NCBI GenBank assembly: GCA_913043025.1
Contig: CAJWLM010000010.1
Span: 1 to 64,000 of the forward strand
Length of the DNA stretch: 64,000 bases
Direction of reading: 5' to 3'
Origin: an uncultured Rhodospirillaceae bacterium
Lineage (GTDB): Bacteria > Pseudomonadota > Alphaproteobacteria > UBA8366
Under the pieces are notes generated by a model, which did no database searches, had not been told where the DNA came from, and saw only the letters and a program-made list of their open reading frames with translations. Shown in pieces: positions 1-9,747 of the stretch. How positions within the stretch are numbered: the first letter of the stretch is position 1; each line of letters opens with the position of its first letter. The position numbers were made by a program, and so were the translations under genes.

Positions 1-1272
1 GCGGGAGCTCCCAGTGGCTGGGATTTAGCTTTACAGATAAGCGCAAAGATTGATGGCTCGTTGCCATTGAGCCGTCTTTTGGAAGATGCAACATTCTATG
101 CTGGTGTGGGTGTTCCGGTCACACGATCACTTCAAAAAAATATTATAAACAAATCAAATGAATTGGCTGATGTTCCGGGATTTTCTGAAACGTTTTTGCC
201 CGGGGGGAAACCGCCAATTATTGGTGAACGCTTCGCCTTGTCAGCATTGGCAGAAACACTCGCGCAAATCAGCGAACGAGGGATCTCAGATTTTTACGAG
301 GGAGAACTAAGCAGAAAGATTATCTCCGACTTGGCTACGGCTGGAAGCCCGCTAAGATTGGAGGATATGGAAAAACATAGGGCGCGAGTCGTTGAACCGT
401 TAAAGGCAACAACAAGCTTTGGCACACTCTACAATATGCCACCGCCAACCCAGGGTATTGCCTCACTGATGATTCTCTCATTATTCGATCTGTTTAAAAG
501 GCCTGAGGCGGAAACCGCTGACTACATTCATGCTATTATTGAGGCCACAAAAGCTGCCTTTAATATTCGCGATAAGTATGTAGCCGATCCAGACTATATG
601 GATGTCGCGGTTAGTAAGTTCCTCAGCCACGAATCATTAACCCAGATGGCATCCGAAATCGACTTCAGTCATGCAAAACCTTGGAACGCCCAAGTCGATA
701 GTGGTGATACTGTTTGGATGGGCGCTGCAGATTGTGATGGTTGCGTTGTAAGCTGTATACAAAGCATTTATTGGGAGTTTGGAAGCGGGCTTGTTCTTCC
801 TGAGACAGGAATAGTGTGGCAGAACCGCGGTATAGGATTCTCGCTAGAACAAAATCACCACAACAGCCTTGAACCAATGCGTCAGCCGTTCCACACAATT
901 CAACCCGCACTTGCTAAGCTGTGTGATGGTAGGACTATGGCTTACGGTACTATGGGGGGTGAAGGACAACCACAGACACAAGCTGCTATATTAAGTCGTT
1001 ACGTTGCCTATAAGCAGGATTTACAGTCAGCGATAAATGCACCCCGATGGTTGCTAGGTAGAACATGGGGTGATGATACCAGTATTTTACGGCTTGAGAG
1101 TCGCTTTGGATCTGACGTGGCCGATGACTTACGCCAACGTGGTCATAAATTAGAATTGGTTAGTGATTTTGACGATATCATGGGACATGCAGGTGCGGTG
1201 GTTTTGCGACCTGACGGTATTTACGAGGCGGCAAGTGACCCTCGAAGCGACGGGGCCGCCGTAGGGTTTTGA
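1..1272 (+). CDS. Gamma-glutamyltransferase family protein, C-terminal part (5' truncated by window edge)
   Basis: Frame is open to base 1 (AGAPSGWDLALQISAKIDGS...); GGT-like motifs such as TLYNMPPPTQGIASLMIL, GSGLVLPETGI and TMGGEGQPQTQAAIL. Confidence 0.85.
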   Translation, partial: AGAPSGWDLALQISAKIDGSLPLSRLLEDATFYAGVGVPVTRSLQKNIINKSNELADVPGFSETFLPGGKPPIIGERFALSALAETLAQISERGISDFYEGELSRKIISDLATAGSPLRLEDMEKHRARVVEPLKATTSFGTLYNMPPPTQGIASLMILSLFDLFKRPEAETADYIHAIIEATKAAFNIRDKYVADPDYMDVAVSKFLSHESLTQMASEIDFSHAKPWNAQVDSGDTVWMGAADCDGCVVSCIQSIYWEFGSGLVLPETGIVWQNRGIGFSLEQNHHNSLEPMRQPFHTIQPALAKLCDGRTMAYGTMGGEGQPQTQAAILSRYVAYKQDLQSAINAPRWLLGRTWGDDTSILRLESRFGSDVADDLRQRGHKLELVSDFDDIMGHAGAVVLRPDGIYEAASDPRSDGAAVGF

Positions 1273-2022
1273 TTCTCCGATCTCTTCTCGAATGGAATAC
1301 TTCCCTACTGTGAGAAATAAAATTTGAAATAATATGTCCAGGCACTGGTGCAACAAAATTTGCTGGCGGACACAACATTTTTTATTTGCCCAGACACATT
1401 GTTTGTTCATAGTGTGTGAAAAGTGGTGACAGATTTACCGCCACAAGTTAGCGCATTTTATCAATCTGAGCTATTGAGAGGATTACTTGGGTAAAGGCGG
1501 ATCCTCGGATTGTGCGTTGGTGATTTCAATCTGGAAACGCCCAAATGCAATCCGGTGCTAATACTAAGAGGTGTGATTCTCCGGATCGGTTCTGCTTTAC
1601 TTAATAAAATGGTTGGAACTTTGCCCCCCGAGTCTTTCGGTTAACCGCAATCCATGTTTGATTACAGCGCAAAAACGACTGAAGACAAAAGGGTGTGAGC
1701 CATCAAAGCTATCGAGATATTTCCTAATTCAGTGTGGCCACTGGACATCAGTATCACAATATTGGTGGTAGAGAAGCCAGAGGAACTGACTTGCCATTGA
1801 GCAAGGTCTTTGTTCAAGCATGGAAGCACAGTTAGCTTGCGCATTTTTTTACGTTTGTGAGCCGGTTGAGATGGTTGGCTAGCGAAGCATACTGATGATT
1901 TAACGACTACGCCTATATTACTTGAAAAACGTGGGCTTGTGTTGCCGGACTGGTTTGGAATAGCTGTGGCATATAATGTAAAAAATTAAAAACAAGTAAA
2001 TCTATTGTTTTACAAGCAATAG

Positions 2023-2637
2023 TCAGATAACTGCGGTAAAATTTAAAGTAATTTTACTATCATCTAATGTATGCAGTAAGTCTCTATGCCTTAAATTACT
2101 ATTGAATATCATCAACTGGCCTTCTGTAGGATGATACGCAATGTTTTCTATGTTGTATTCATTACTCTCCGTTACTGGAACAGAAATCATTTTTTCTGCG
2201 GCAGGTGAGTCAAAAACAATTTTTGCAGAACCTTTCGGGGCCTTTAGAATATAAATTCCAGAAAAAAGACTGTTAGGATGCACATGTACATCAGTCGAGC
2301 AGTTTTTTTCAAATAAATTAATCCACATATTCTTGATAAATACATTATTATTTGGTAAGTATACTCCAACATACTTTGCAAACTGTATTAATTCTCCTGC
2401 GATTATTTGGCTCAAATCCAAAAATTCAGGTAGCATGTGCAACTCGTTATTATTCTCTATTGTTGTATATAACGCGCATGCCCAATCATTCGGGCGACTG
2501 TTTGGCGTACTGCTGTGAATTAGATCAACCGCTGGCAGTAACGTTTTTCTTATGTCTTTATGATCAGGAATGTTAGAGATCTGCACCGGACAGGGAAACA
2601 GTTCTAAGTATCTAGTGTGGGGTGTTAAATCTATCAT
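2023..2637 (-). CDS. Putative 2OG-Fe(II) oxygenase (TIGR02466/PF13759-like), type A copy 1
   Basis: TPNSRPNDWACALYTT, VHVHPNSLFSGIYILKAP, GQLMIFNSNLRHR; paralogous to the next three genes. Confidence 0.75.
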   Translation of the reverse strand: MIDLTPHTRYLELFPCPVQISNIPDHKDIRKTLLPAVDLIHSSTPNSRPNDWACALYTTIENNNELHMLPEFLDLSQIIAGELIQFAKYVGVYLPNNNVFIKNMWINLFEKNCSTDVHVHPNSLFSGIYILKAPKGSAKIVFDSPAAEKMISVPVTESNEYNIENIAYHPTEGQLMIFNSNLRHRDLLHTLDDSKITLNFTAVI

Positions 2638-2644
2638 TATGGCC

Positions 2645-3289
2645 TCACATAGTCGCGTTGAAAGATACGCTTATGCGTTCACCCTCTGAGGCATTTACTT
2701 GAACCGAGTGTCGTAAGCTACTGTCAAAAATTACCAAGTCACCAGGCTGAGGTGAATATGATGCAACTACGTTGTTATAGGGGGTATCTCTCTCAATAGG
2801 TGGTCTGATCATAGTATCAGCCTGGTAAGAGTGGAAAAGAATATTAGAACAGTTTGGCGGTGCCTTAACATAATAAACGCCAGTCATAATGTGATTGGCA
2901 TGATTGTGAATCTCCTGACTCATGCCGTGCTGGTATATGTTTACCCAACATTGGGTAATTCGCAAATTATTTTCAGCCAATGGATAAGCCATCGTTTCTC
3001 CAAATTTTTTTAGGCCTTCCATCAAAAAATTAGTAAGTTCCTGAAATGCAGGACGTTCATGAAGATTACAGTTATTTGATATTGTTGTGTAGACATCACA
3101 CGCCCAAGAGGCGGGTTTACCATTTGGTGTTTCTGTTCGGATTTGATCCAGTTCTTGTATCATAGCGTCACAAAGTATTTTTGAATTAGGTGCGCGGGTC
3201 AATTGGATAGGAACTTTAAACAAGTCCTCTACAACGCGCTCTATTTTCACAGGAGACGCTGATTTACTGTTGTCAGGAGTGAGCGGCAT
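2645..3289 (-). CDS. Putative 2OG-Fe(II) oxygenase (TIGR02466/PF13759-like), type B copy 1
   Basis: TPNGKPASWACDVYTT, SQEIHNHANHIMTGVYYVKAPPNCS, GDLVIFDSSLRHSV, GERISVSFNA. Confidence 0.78.
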   Translation of the reverse strand: MPLTPDNSKSASPVKIERVVEDLFKVPIQLTRAPNSKILCDAMIQELDQIRTETPNGKPASWACDVYTTISNNCNLHERPAFQELTNFLMEGLKKFGETMAYPLAENNLRITQCWVNIYQHGMSQEIHNHANHIMTGVYYVKAPPNCSNILFHSYQADTMIRPPIERDTPYNNVVASYSPQPGDLVIFDSSLRHSVQVNASEGERISVSFNATM

Positions 3290-3408
3290 GCTTCGCCTTT
3301 CAAGGATTGTGCTTAATCAGTTTAATATTTCTACACAGCACAGACCAGTGAGTAAAATGTCGCTGTTACTGGGAAAAATTCTCAATATAAAAGAGATCAA
3401 TGTTTAAA

Positions 3409-4038
3409 TTATAAAGTGCATGTGAAGCCTATTGAAATTCTCTCCTCATCAGCATTGTGAAGTAAAACACGATGTTTCAGGTGGCTATTAAAAATTATTA
3501 AATCACCTTCGCTCATTTTAAAGCCGGCCTGACGCATGTTGTATTGATTACTTTCCTTTATCGGTGGGGTTATCATTTGTTCAGAAGAAGGAGAGTCAAA
3601 GGCAAGTAAACCAGAATCATATGGAACTTTTACGAAGTAAACACCAGTAAATAATGAGTTTGGGTGACAGTGTTGATCCATTGAGTCTTTAAATTTAAAC
3701 TTATTAATCCACATATTGTCAATGAAAAGATCTTTATTATTTTTATCAATACAATTTATACTTGCAAAAACCTCAATTTCTGCAACGACAAAATCAGTCA
3801 ATTCACTAAAGCTAGGTTCATTCATTAGTTGATTTCTATTGCCCGCCGTTGTGTAAAGGTTACCTGCCCAACGGCGAGGTTTACTGTTTGGTGTTGTCCG
3901 ACAAATTTCTTTGATAGCTGCCAACAATGTCGAGTTTAATTTCTCAAAATTGGACGGCTTAGAGATTTGTATGGTTTGTGGGAAATATTCTAATATTGTC
4001 GATGGTAATTCGTACATTTTTCGGTCAGAAACGCGCAT
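3409..4038 (-). CDS. Putative 2OG-Fe(II) oxygenase (TIGR02466/PF13759-like), type A copy 2
   Basis: TPNSKPRRWAGNLYTT, DQHCHPNSLFTGVYFVKVP, GDLIIFNSHLKHRVLLH, EERISIGF; overlaps the upstream gene by 14 nt. Confidence 0.75.
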   Translation of the reverse strand: MRVSDRKMYELPSTILEYFPQTIQISKPSNFEKLNSTLLAAIKEICRTTPNSKPRRWAGNLYTTAGNRNQLMNEPSFSELTDFVVAEIEVFASINCIDKNNKDLFIDNMWINKFKFKDSMDQHCHPNSLFTGVYFVKVPYDSGLLAFDSPSSEQMITPPIKESNQYNMRQAGFKMSEGDLIIFNSHLKHRVLLHNADEERISIGFTCTL

Positions 4039-4636
4039 TGAACGAAAGGCTAATGCGCTCTCCTTTTATGTCGTTTGTTGGAACTGAGTGTCGAAGTGCA
4101 CTATCAAAAAAAATGAGGTCGCCGGGTTCTGGGTGCAAGGACGCAACAGGGTTGTTGAGTTCGTTTTCCTCGTAAACAGCAGGACGTATCAACACGTCAG
4201 CAAAGTGCGAATGAAATAAAATCTCCGAACAGTTAACCGGCGCCTTTAGGTAATAAACACCAGTCATGATATTGTTGGGGTGATGGTGTATTTCCTGGCT
4301 CATGCCGAAATTGTAGATGTTCACCCAGCACTGCGTTATTTCAAGGCTTTCGACGGTAAAATCATATCCCATCGCTTGGCCAAATTGCATAAACCCCTCG
4401 CGCATTAATAGATCGAAATCATGAAATCCGGGGCGTTCATGAAGCCTGTTGTTGTTAGTCAGTGTTGTGTAAACATCACATGCCCAACTATCCGGCTTCC
4501 CATTTGGTGTGGTTATGCTTACTTGCTCAATCTCGGCGACAAGTTTCTCATTGAGTGAGGCCGCATTTGGAACTTTGATGAGCATAACTGGAACAGGAAA
4601 TAACTTTTGGTAAGCACGGGCCGGAACTTTGGACAC
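4025..4636 (-). CDS. Putative 2OG-Fe(II) oxygenase (TIGR02466/PF13759-like), type B copy 2
   Basis: TPNGKPDSWACDVYTT, SQEIHHHPNNIMTGVYYLKAPVNCS, GDLIFFDSALRHSV, GERISLSFNA. Confidence 0.78.
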   Translation of the reverse strand: MSKVPARAYQKLFPVPVMLIKVPNAASLNEKLVAEIEQVSITTPNGKPDSWACDVYTTLTNNNRLHERPGFHDFDLLMREGFMQFGQAMGYDFTVESLEITQCWVNIYNFGMSQEIHHHPNNIMTGVYYLKAPVNCSEILFHSHFADVLIRPAVYEENELNNPVASLHPEPGDLIFFDSALRHSVPTNDIKGERISLSFNARF

Positions 4637-4717
4637 AGCGAACTTTCTTTCTTCTGTCTAACCGCAAATTTTGGTCTCATTGAATTATTCTAGTATTATA
4701 GGGAATTACGGGCGAGG

Positions 4718-5077
4718 ATGCGATTGATGATTCATATATATGGCCTTAAAAATTGTGACTCTTGTCGTAAAGCCATAAAATGGCTGTCCACTGAGGATAT
4801 ATCCTTGACGTTTCACGATTTTGGTATCGAGGGACTTGATCCTAAAAAACTGGATGGATGGTTGATGGAAACAGATTGGAATGTGTTGCTTAATCGGCGT
4901 GGCATGACATGGCGTAAGATTCAGGACACTCAAAAACAGGACCTCAACAAAGTGCGCGCAAGAGATTTGATGCTTGGGCACTTGAGCTTAATTAAAAGGC
5001 CAGTCTTTGAGGCACAGAAGAAAATTCTTATTGGAGCCACAGTGGATATATTAAATATGATAAAGAAACTGAGCTGA
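4718..5077 (+). CDS. ArsC/Spx (YffB-like) family reductase
   Basis: MIHIYGLKNCDSCRKAIKWL...LLNRRGMTWRKI; thioredoxin-fold ArsC-family layout, about 119 aa. Confidence 0.8.
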   Translation: MRLMIHIYGLKNCDSCRKAIKWLSTEDISLTFHDFGIEGLDPKKLDGWLMETDWNVLLNRRGMTWRKIQDTQKQDLNKVRARDLMLGHLSLIKRPVFEAQKKILIGATVDILNMIKKLS

Positions 5078-5116
5078 GGATAGTTTCCGTAACCCAGGGT
5101 CATAGGAGAAACATAA

Positions 5117-5905
5117 ATGGAATGCAGAATGGATGGGCGCAATGCCCTCATCACCGGATCTAGCCGTGGTCTCGGTCGTGCGATGGCGCTTAATTTTGCG
5201 GCATCAGGTGCTAATGTAGTTATTTGTGGTCGACGTGAGAATTTACTAAGTGAAACTCTTAAAGAAGTTGAAGCTGTCTCCGACACAAAAGTATTTGCAT
5301 TTGTAGGAGACGTAAGTACGGCCGCTGGTGTAACTGAGTTGTTAGATAATGCCGAAAATGCTCTTGGTCATATTGATGTTTTGATAAACAATGCGGGTGC
5401 CTCCCTGCGTAAGCCTTTCTGTGAGATTAGTGATGAAGAATGGGTCAATGACTTTGAGGTAAAGGTTTATGCCGCCATTCGAACTTGCAGGCATGTGCTT
5501 CCGGGCATGATGGAACGTAAGTGGGGTCGAATAATAAATGTTCTAAACATTGGGGCAAAAGCGCCCCCAGGCGGAGGAGCCCCAACGGCTGTCTCACGCG
5601 CCACTGGAATGGCTCTCACTAAGGTTTTATCCAAGGAGGGGGCTCCGCACAATGTTTTGGTGAATGCTATGCTTGTCGGACGGATCGAAAGTGATCAGTG
5701 GCTTAACCGTTGGAAAGCAACCGACCAAAAGCAGAGTTATGACGAATATCTGAAAGATATGGCAAAAGATCTGAAGTTACCGATTGGGCGCCTTGGGCGT
5801 GCCGAAGAATTCGCGAATATGGCTTGTTTTCTTTGCTCAGATGCGGGGTCGTACATAAACGGGGTGGCAATTAATGTCGATGGCGGGACAAGTCCTGCCG
5901 TCTGA
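5117..5905 (+). CDS. SDR family oxidoreductase (FabG-like)
   Basis: NALITGSSRGLGRAMAL (TGxxxGxG), NNAG, C-terminal INVDGG; upstream AGGAGA RBS. The usual YxxxK Tyr position reads AVSRATG here. Confidence 0.85.
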   Translation: MECRMDGRNALITGSSRGLGRAMALNFAASGANVVICGRRENLLSETLKEVEAVSDTKVFAFVGDVSTAAGVTELLDNAENALGHIDVLINNAGASLRKPFCEISDEEWVNDFEVKVYAAIRTCRHVLPGMMERKWGRIINVLNIGAKAPPGGGAPTAVSRATGMALTKVLSKEGAPHNVLVNAMLVGRIESDQWLNRWKATDQKQSYDEYLKDMAKDLKLPIGRLGRAEEFANMACFLCSDAGSYINGVAINVDGGTSPAV

Positions 5906-5950
5906 TATGTAAGGCCATTCTTTGTTATAAATAACGGCGTTTAAAAGTTG

Positions 5951-5977
5951 CAAGCTGTGCCGTACCTGCCCAGCTTG
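5951..5977. terminator. Possible bidirectional terminator hairpin between convergent genes
   Basis: Inverted repeat CAAGCTG...CAGCTTG (7-bp arms, 13-nt spacer) between the convergent SDR gene and acnA; no strong T-run. Confidence 0.3.
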
Positions 5978-6008
5978 TACCTTTAGCCCTTCAAAATAAA
6001 GGTCTCTT

Positions 6009-8711
6009 TTATGCAGCCTTTAAAAGGGCTTGCCGCAAACAGTAGTGCAACATGCCACCGTTGTTAAAATATTCTAACTCCACTTCTGTATCTAGGCGGC
6101 AGCGAAGTTGAATAGTCTGCTGATTACCGTTTGCCCGTGTAATTTTACACTCGATATCCTGACGGGGAGTTAACCCTACGGACAAACCGGCTATGTCAAA
6201 TTTCTCTGAGCCATTTAAGTCAAGCGTTTTTCGTGTTTCACCATCCTTAAATTGAAGAGGAAGAACACCCATCCCAATTAAATTTGAACGGTGGATGCGT
6301 TCTAAATTTTCTGCGATAACGGCCCGTATACCCAACAGCTTTGTTCCTTTAGCTGCCCAATCACGCGAAGATCCGGTCCCGTAGGCTTGAGCGCCGACAA
6401 CAACAAGCGGAACGCCATCAGCTTTGTATTTCATTGCAGCATCGAAGACACTCATCTCTTCCCCATCAGGCCAATGACGGGTAAATCCACCTTCTTTTCC
6501 GTCAACCATCTCGTTTTTAAATCGTATATTCCCAAATGTTCCACGCATCATGACCTCATGATTTGTGCGGCGCGCACCATATGTATTGAAATCCTTTTGC
6601 TCCACGCCCTTTGACAAGAGATATCGTCCTGCTGAGTGCCCTTCTGGTATGACGCTTATTGGTGAAATATGATCCGTAGTAGTCATATCACCCGCCATTA
6701 TGAGGCAGCGGGCTCCTCTAATATCCTCTAATTTTGGCAGTTGTATCTGCATGCCTTCGAATAAAGGGGGTCGTTTGATATATTCACTATTCTCTGGCCA
6801 CTTAAATTCTATACCGTCATCAGTTTCCATCGCCTGCCACTCTGGCGTACCCTCGTATATTGACCCATAACGCTTTCGGAACATTTTTGGCGTAATTACT
6901 TCATCTATAATACTCTCAACTTCTTTTGAAGACGGCCAAATATCATGAAGAAAAACATCATTACCTTCCGCGTCTTGGCCAAGAGGATCAGTGGTAAGAT
7001 TTATTTCAAGAGAACCTGCAAGGGCATAAGCAACAACCAACGGAGGGGATGCTAAATAGTTCGCGCGGCATTGAGGATGGACACGTCCTTCAAAATTTCG
7101 ATTTCCAGATAGAACAGCTCCTACGATAAGGTCATGTTCATCAATGGTATCTTCAATTGATGCCTCAAGTGGGCCGGAATTACCCATGCAAGTCACACAA
7201 CCAAAACCCACTATATTAAAACCAAGAGCATCGAGGTCTTTCTGGACACCAGCTGCTTCAAAATAATCTGCTACAACACGTGAACCAGGCGATATTGACG
7301 CTTTTACCCATGGTTTGCGTTTAAGTCCTATCAGTCTTGCATTGCGTGCCAGTAAGCCTGCAGCCAACATAACTGCCGGGTTTGACGTGTTGGTACAGCT
7401 TGTGATTGCGGCAATCATAACCTTGCCATGGCTGAGTTCGAAATCCCTCCCGGGTACATTCACAGCTTTGATTTCTGCACTTCCGCACATATCCTCTAAT
7501 GTAGTATTAAAGTTTTCTGGAATTTGACTGAGAAGAGTTTTTTGGTTTGGCCTGGAGGGTCCTGCCATGCAAGGTTCGATATCACTTAAGTCTATTTCAA
7601 CGATGTCCGTGTAAATTGGTTCTTTTTCAGTCGGATCCCTCCACAGACCTTGCAACTTCGCATAAGTCTCCACCAGATCGATTTGCTCCTCTGACCTACC
7701 GGATACCCGCAAGTAATCTAATGTTTTGGTATCAATCGGTGAGAATCCCATAGTCGCGCCATACTCGGGAGACATATTTCCCAAGGTTGCCCGGTTTGTG
7801 GCGCTCATTTCATCAAGGCCCGGTCCACAATACTCAACAAAATTTTGCACCACACCGTGATCGCGAAGCATTTGCGTTGCCGTTAATGCGACATCAGTAG
7901 GCGTTGATGCGGGACCTAGTTCACCAATTAATTTACAACCAACTACGTCCGGTACCAGCATCGATATCGGTTGGCCAAGCATTGCGGTGCCACCTTCAAG
8001 ACCACCTACGCCCCAGCCAAACACTGATATTCCGTTGACCATAGTGGTATGACTGTCCATGCCCAAAAGGCTGTCAGGTATAGCGCATAGCTCGCCATCT
8101 ATTTCACGCCCAGTTACAACGTTGGCAATGTATTCTATGTTAACTTGGTGGAGGATGCCCGCACCTGGCGGAACAATTCTTACATTTTCGAACGCTTGTG
8201 CAGCCCATTTCAAAAAGGAATAGCGTTCACCGTTTCGTTCATATTCTAGGGCTACATTTTGTTGTAGAGCATCTTCGGTACCATGAAAGTCTGCTATCAC
8301 GGAGTGATCGATGACAACATCAACCGGTATGAGTGGATTAATTGAATTAGGATCACCGCCTAATTCAGATACTGCATCGCGCATTGCTGTTAATTCGACC
8401 AGTAGTCCCATATTGACGTCAGGCATGAGTATTCGAGCGGGGTAGAAATTAATCTCCCTCGCTTTTCGGTGGCCGCTGTTACTTTTTTTTGTCTCGGACA
8501 CCCATTTGCCAAGCGATACGATATCATCTGCAGTTACTGAAATTCCATCTTCATTTCGAAGCATATTTTCTGCCAGAACTTTGAGTGAGTAGGGAAGGTT
8601 GGATAGATTTCCCGCCCCATTTTCTTCCGCCGCCCTTATACTGAAGTAACTGTATTTCTTACCATCTACATTGAATGCTCTTTTGCAATCAAAGCTATTG
8701 ATGTTTGCCAT
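6009..8711 (-). CDS. acnA: Aconitate hydratase
   Basis: 900 aa; SCTNTSNPAVMLAAGLLARNA, GFGCVTCMGNSGPL, LSGNRNFEGRVHP, GSSRDWAAKGTKLLG. Confidence 0.97.
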   Translation of the reverse strand: MANINSFDCKRAFNVDGKKYSYFSIRAAEENGAGNLSNLPYSLKVLAENMLRNEDGISVTADDIVSLGKWVSETKKSNSGHRKAREINFYPARILMPDVNMGLLVELTAMRDAVSELGGDPNSINPLIPVDVVIDHSVIADFHGTEDALQQNVALEYERNGERYSFLKWAAQAFENVRIVPPGAGILHQVNIEYIANVVTGREIDGELCAIPDSLLGMDSHTTMVNGISVFGWGVGGLEGGTAMLGQPISMLVPDVVGCKLIGELGPASTPTDVALTATQMLRDHGVVQNFVEYCGPGLDEMSATNRATLGNMSPEYGATMGFSPIDTKTLDYLRVSGRSEEQIDLVETYAKLQGLWRDPTEKEPIYTDIVEIDLSDIEPCMAGPSRPNQKTLLSQIPENFNTTLEDMCGSAEIKAVNVPGRDFELSHGKVMIAAITSCTNTSNPAVMLAAGLLARNARLIGLKRKPWVKASISPGSRVVADYFEAAGVQKDLDALGFNIVGFGCVTCMGNSGPLEASIEDTIDEHDLIVGAVLSGNRNFEGRVHPQCRANYLASPPLVVAYALAGSLEINLTTDPLGQDAEGNDVFLHDIWPSSKEVESIIDEVITPKMFRKRYGSIYEGTPEWQAMETDDGIEFKWPENSEYIKRPPLFEGMQIQLPKLEDIRGARCLIMAGDMTTTDHISPISVIPEGHSAGRYLLSKGVEQKDFNTYGARRTNHEVMMRGTFGNIRFKNEMVDGKEGGFTRHWPDGEEMSVFDAAMKYKADGVPLVVVGAQAYGTGSSRDWAAKGTKLLGIRAVIAENLERIHRSNLIGMGVLPLQFKDGETRKTLDLNGSEKFDIAGLSVGLTPRQDIECKITRANGNQQTIQLRCRLDTEVELEYFNNGGMLHYCLRQALLKAA

Positions 8712-8723
8712 GATTTGATTTTC

Positions 8724-9587
8724 CTAGTCTGAGTATTTATCGTCTAATTGCATATAATGTGGTGTGTTAACTGCCTCCTCACGATCTTGGAATGAGGCCA
8801 TCATATTCATATATTTTTCCGTGTGACCAACTTTGAGGATCTCCTCGGCCATAAGCTTCATTGTATGCATTGCTGCTCGTTGCAAATCTCCCGGTGCTAT
8901 CATGAGATTAAAGCCAAGTTCTTCGAGAGCTTTTTTTTCTAATACAGGCGATTTTCCAGACCAAAACATATTATAGAGCAAAGGAACGTCTTTAAATTCC
9001 TCCGAAATCTTTTTTAATTCTTCCAATGACGTTGGCGCTTCCACAAATGCTACATCTGCACCTGCCTCCATGTACTTATGCATTCGCTCTATTGCGCTAT
9101 TTACCCCTTCGATAGCAAGAGAGTCTGTCCGAGCAATGACAACAAAATCAGGATCTAATTGATTATCTTTTATTGCCCTAATCTTCGCTACTAATTCTTC
9201 AACGGGCACCACGGTTTTGTTATCTAGATGCCCGCAGCGTTTCGGAAATGTCTGGTCCTCTATATGAAAGCCGGCAATTCCCGTCCGCTCAAAGCGCTTA
9301 AGCTCGTGCAACGCATTTAATACATTTCCATATCCGGTGTCGAAATCACCGATTACTGGTATCTCCACTGCATCGACCATTTGAGTAAGCCGATCCTCGA
9401 TTTGGAAAGGGTTTAACATCCCCATGTCCGGTATGCCCGTTGATCGTGCGATTCCACCACCGGTTGCATAAACAATTTCTGCGCCGGCAGCCTGGACTAT
9501 CCTCGCTGACATTCCGTCATATGCGCCTGGTACTAAAAAAGTTTTACTTGTTTCAAGTAATTTTCGAAGCTTGGTTGTGGCACGCAT
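8724..9587 (-). CDS. Isocitrate lyase/PEP mutase superfamily protein (2-methylisocitrate lyase-like)
   Basis: PVIGDFDTGYGN, FHIEDQTFPKRCGHLDNK; TIM-barrel ICL/PEPM signature KRCGH. Confidence 0.88.
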   Translation of the reverse strand: MRATTKLRKLLETSKTFLVPGAYDGMSARIVQAAGAEIVYATGGGIARSTGIPDMGMLNPFQIEDRLTQMVDAVEIPVIGDFDTGYGNVLNALHELKRFERTGIAGFHIEDQTFPKRCGHLDNKTVVPVEELVAKIRAIKDNQLDPDFVVIARTDSLAIEGVNSAIERMHKYMEAGADVAFVEAPTSLEELKKISEEFKDVPLLYNMFWSGKSPVLEKKALEELGFNLMIAPGDLQRAAMHTMKLMAEEILKVGHTEKYMNMMASFQDREEAVNTPHYMQLDDKYSD

Positions 9588-9747
9588 GAATCAATTCCCC
9601 TCGGCAATGACGTTTTAATATGGAAAAACCGAGTGCGCATAAACGCCGCCCGATACCCGTATGTTATCGCATGAGCAATTAATTGGAGCAATGGCGTATA
9701 GGTTCTGATTCGATGGTTAATTTAGAATTAGCCGGGTTTAAAGAATA

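Noticed and set aside
665-910. 81-aa ORF on the - strand inside the gamma-glutamyltransferase gene
   Set aside because: Fully antisense to a well-supported CDS and with no recognisable motif; typical shadow ORF.
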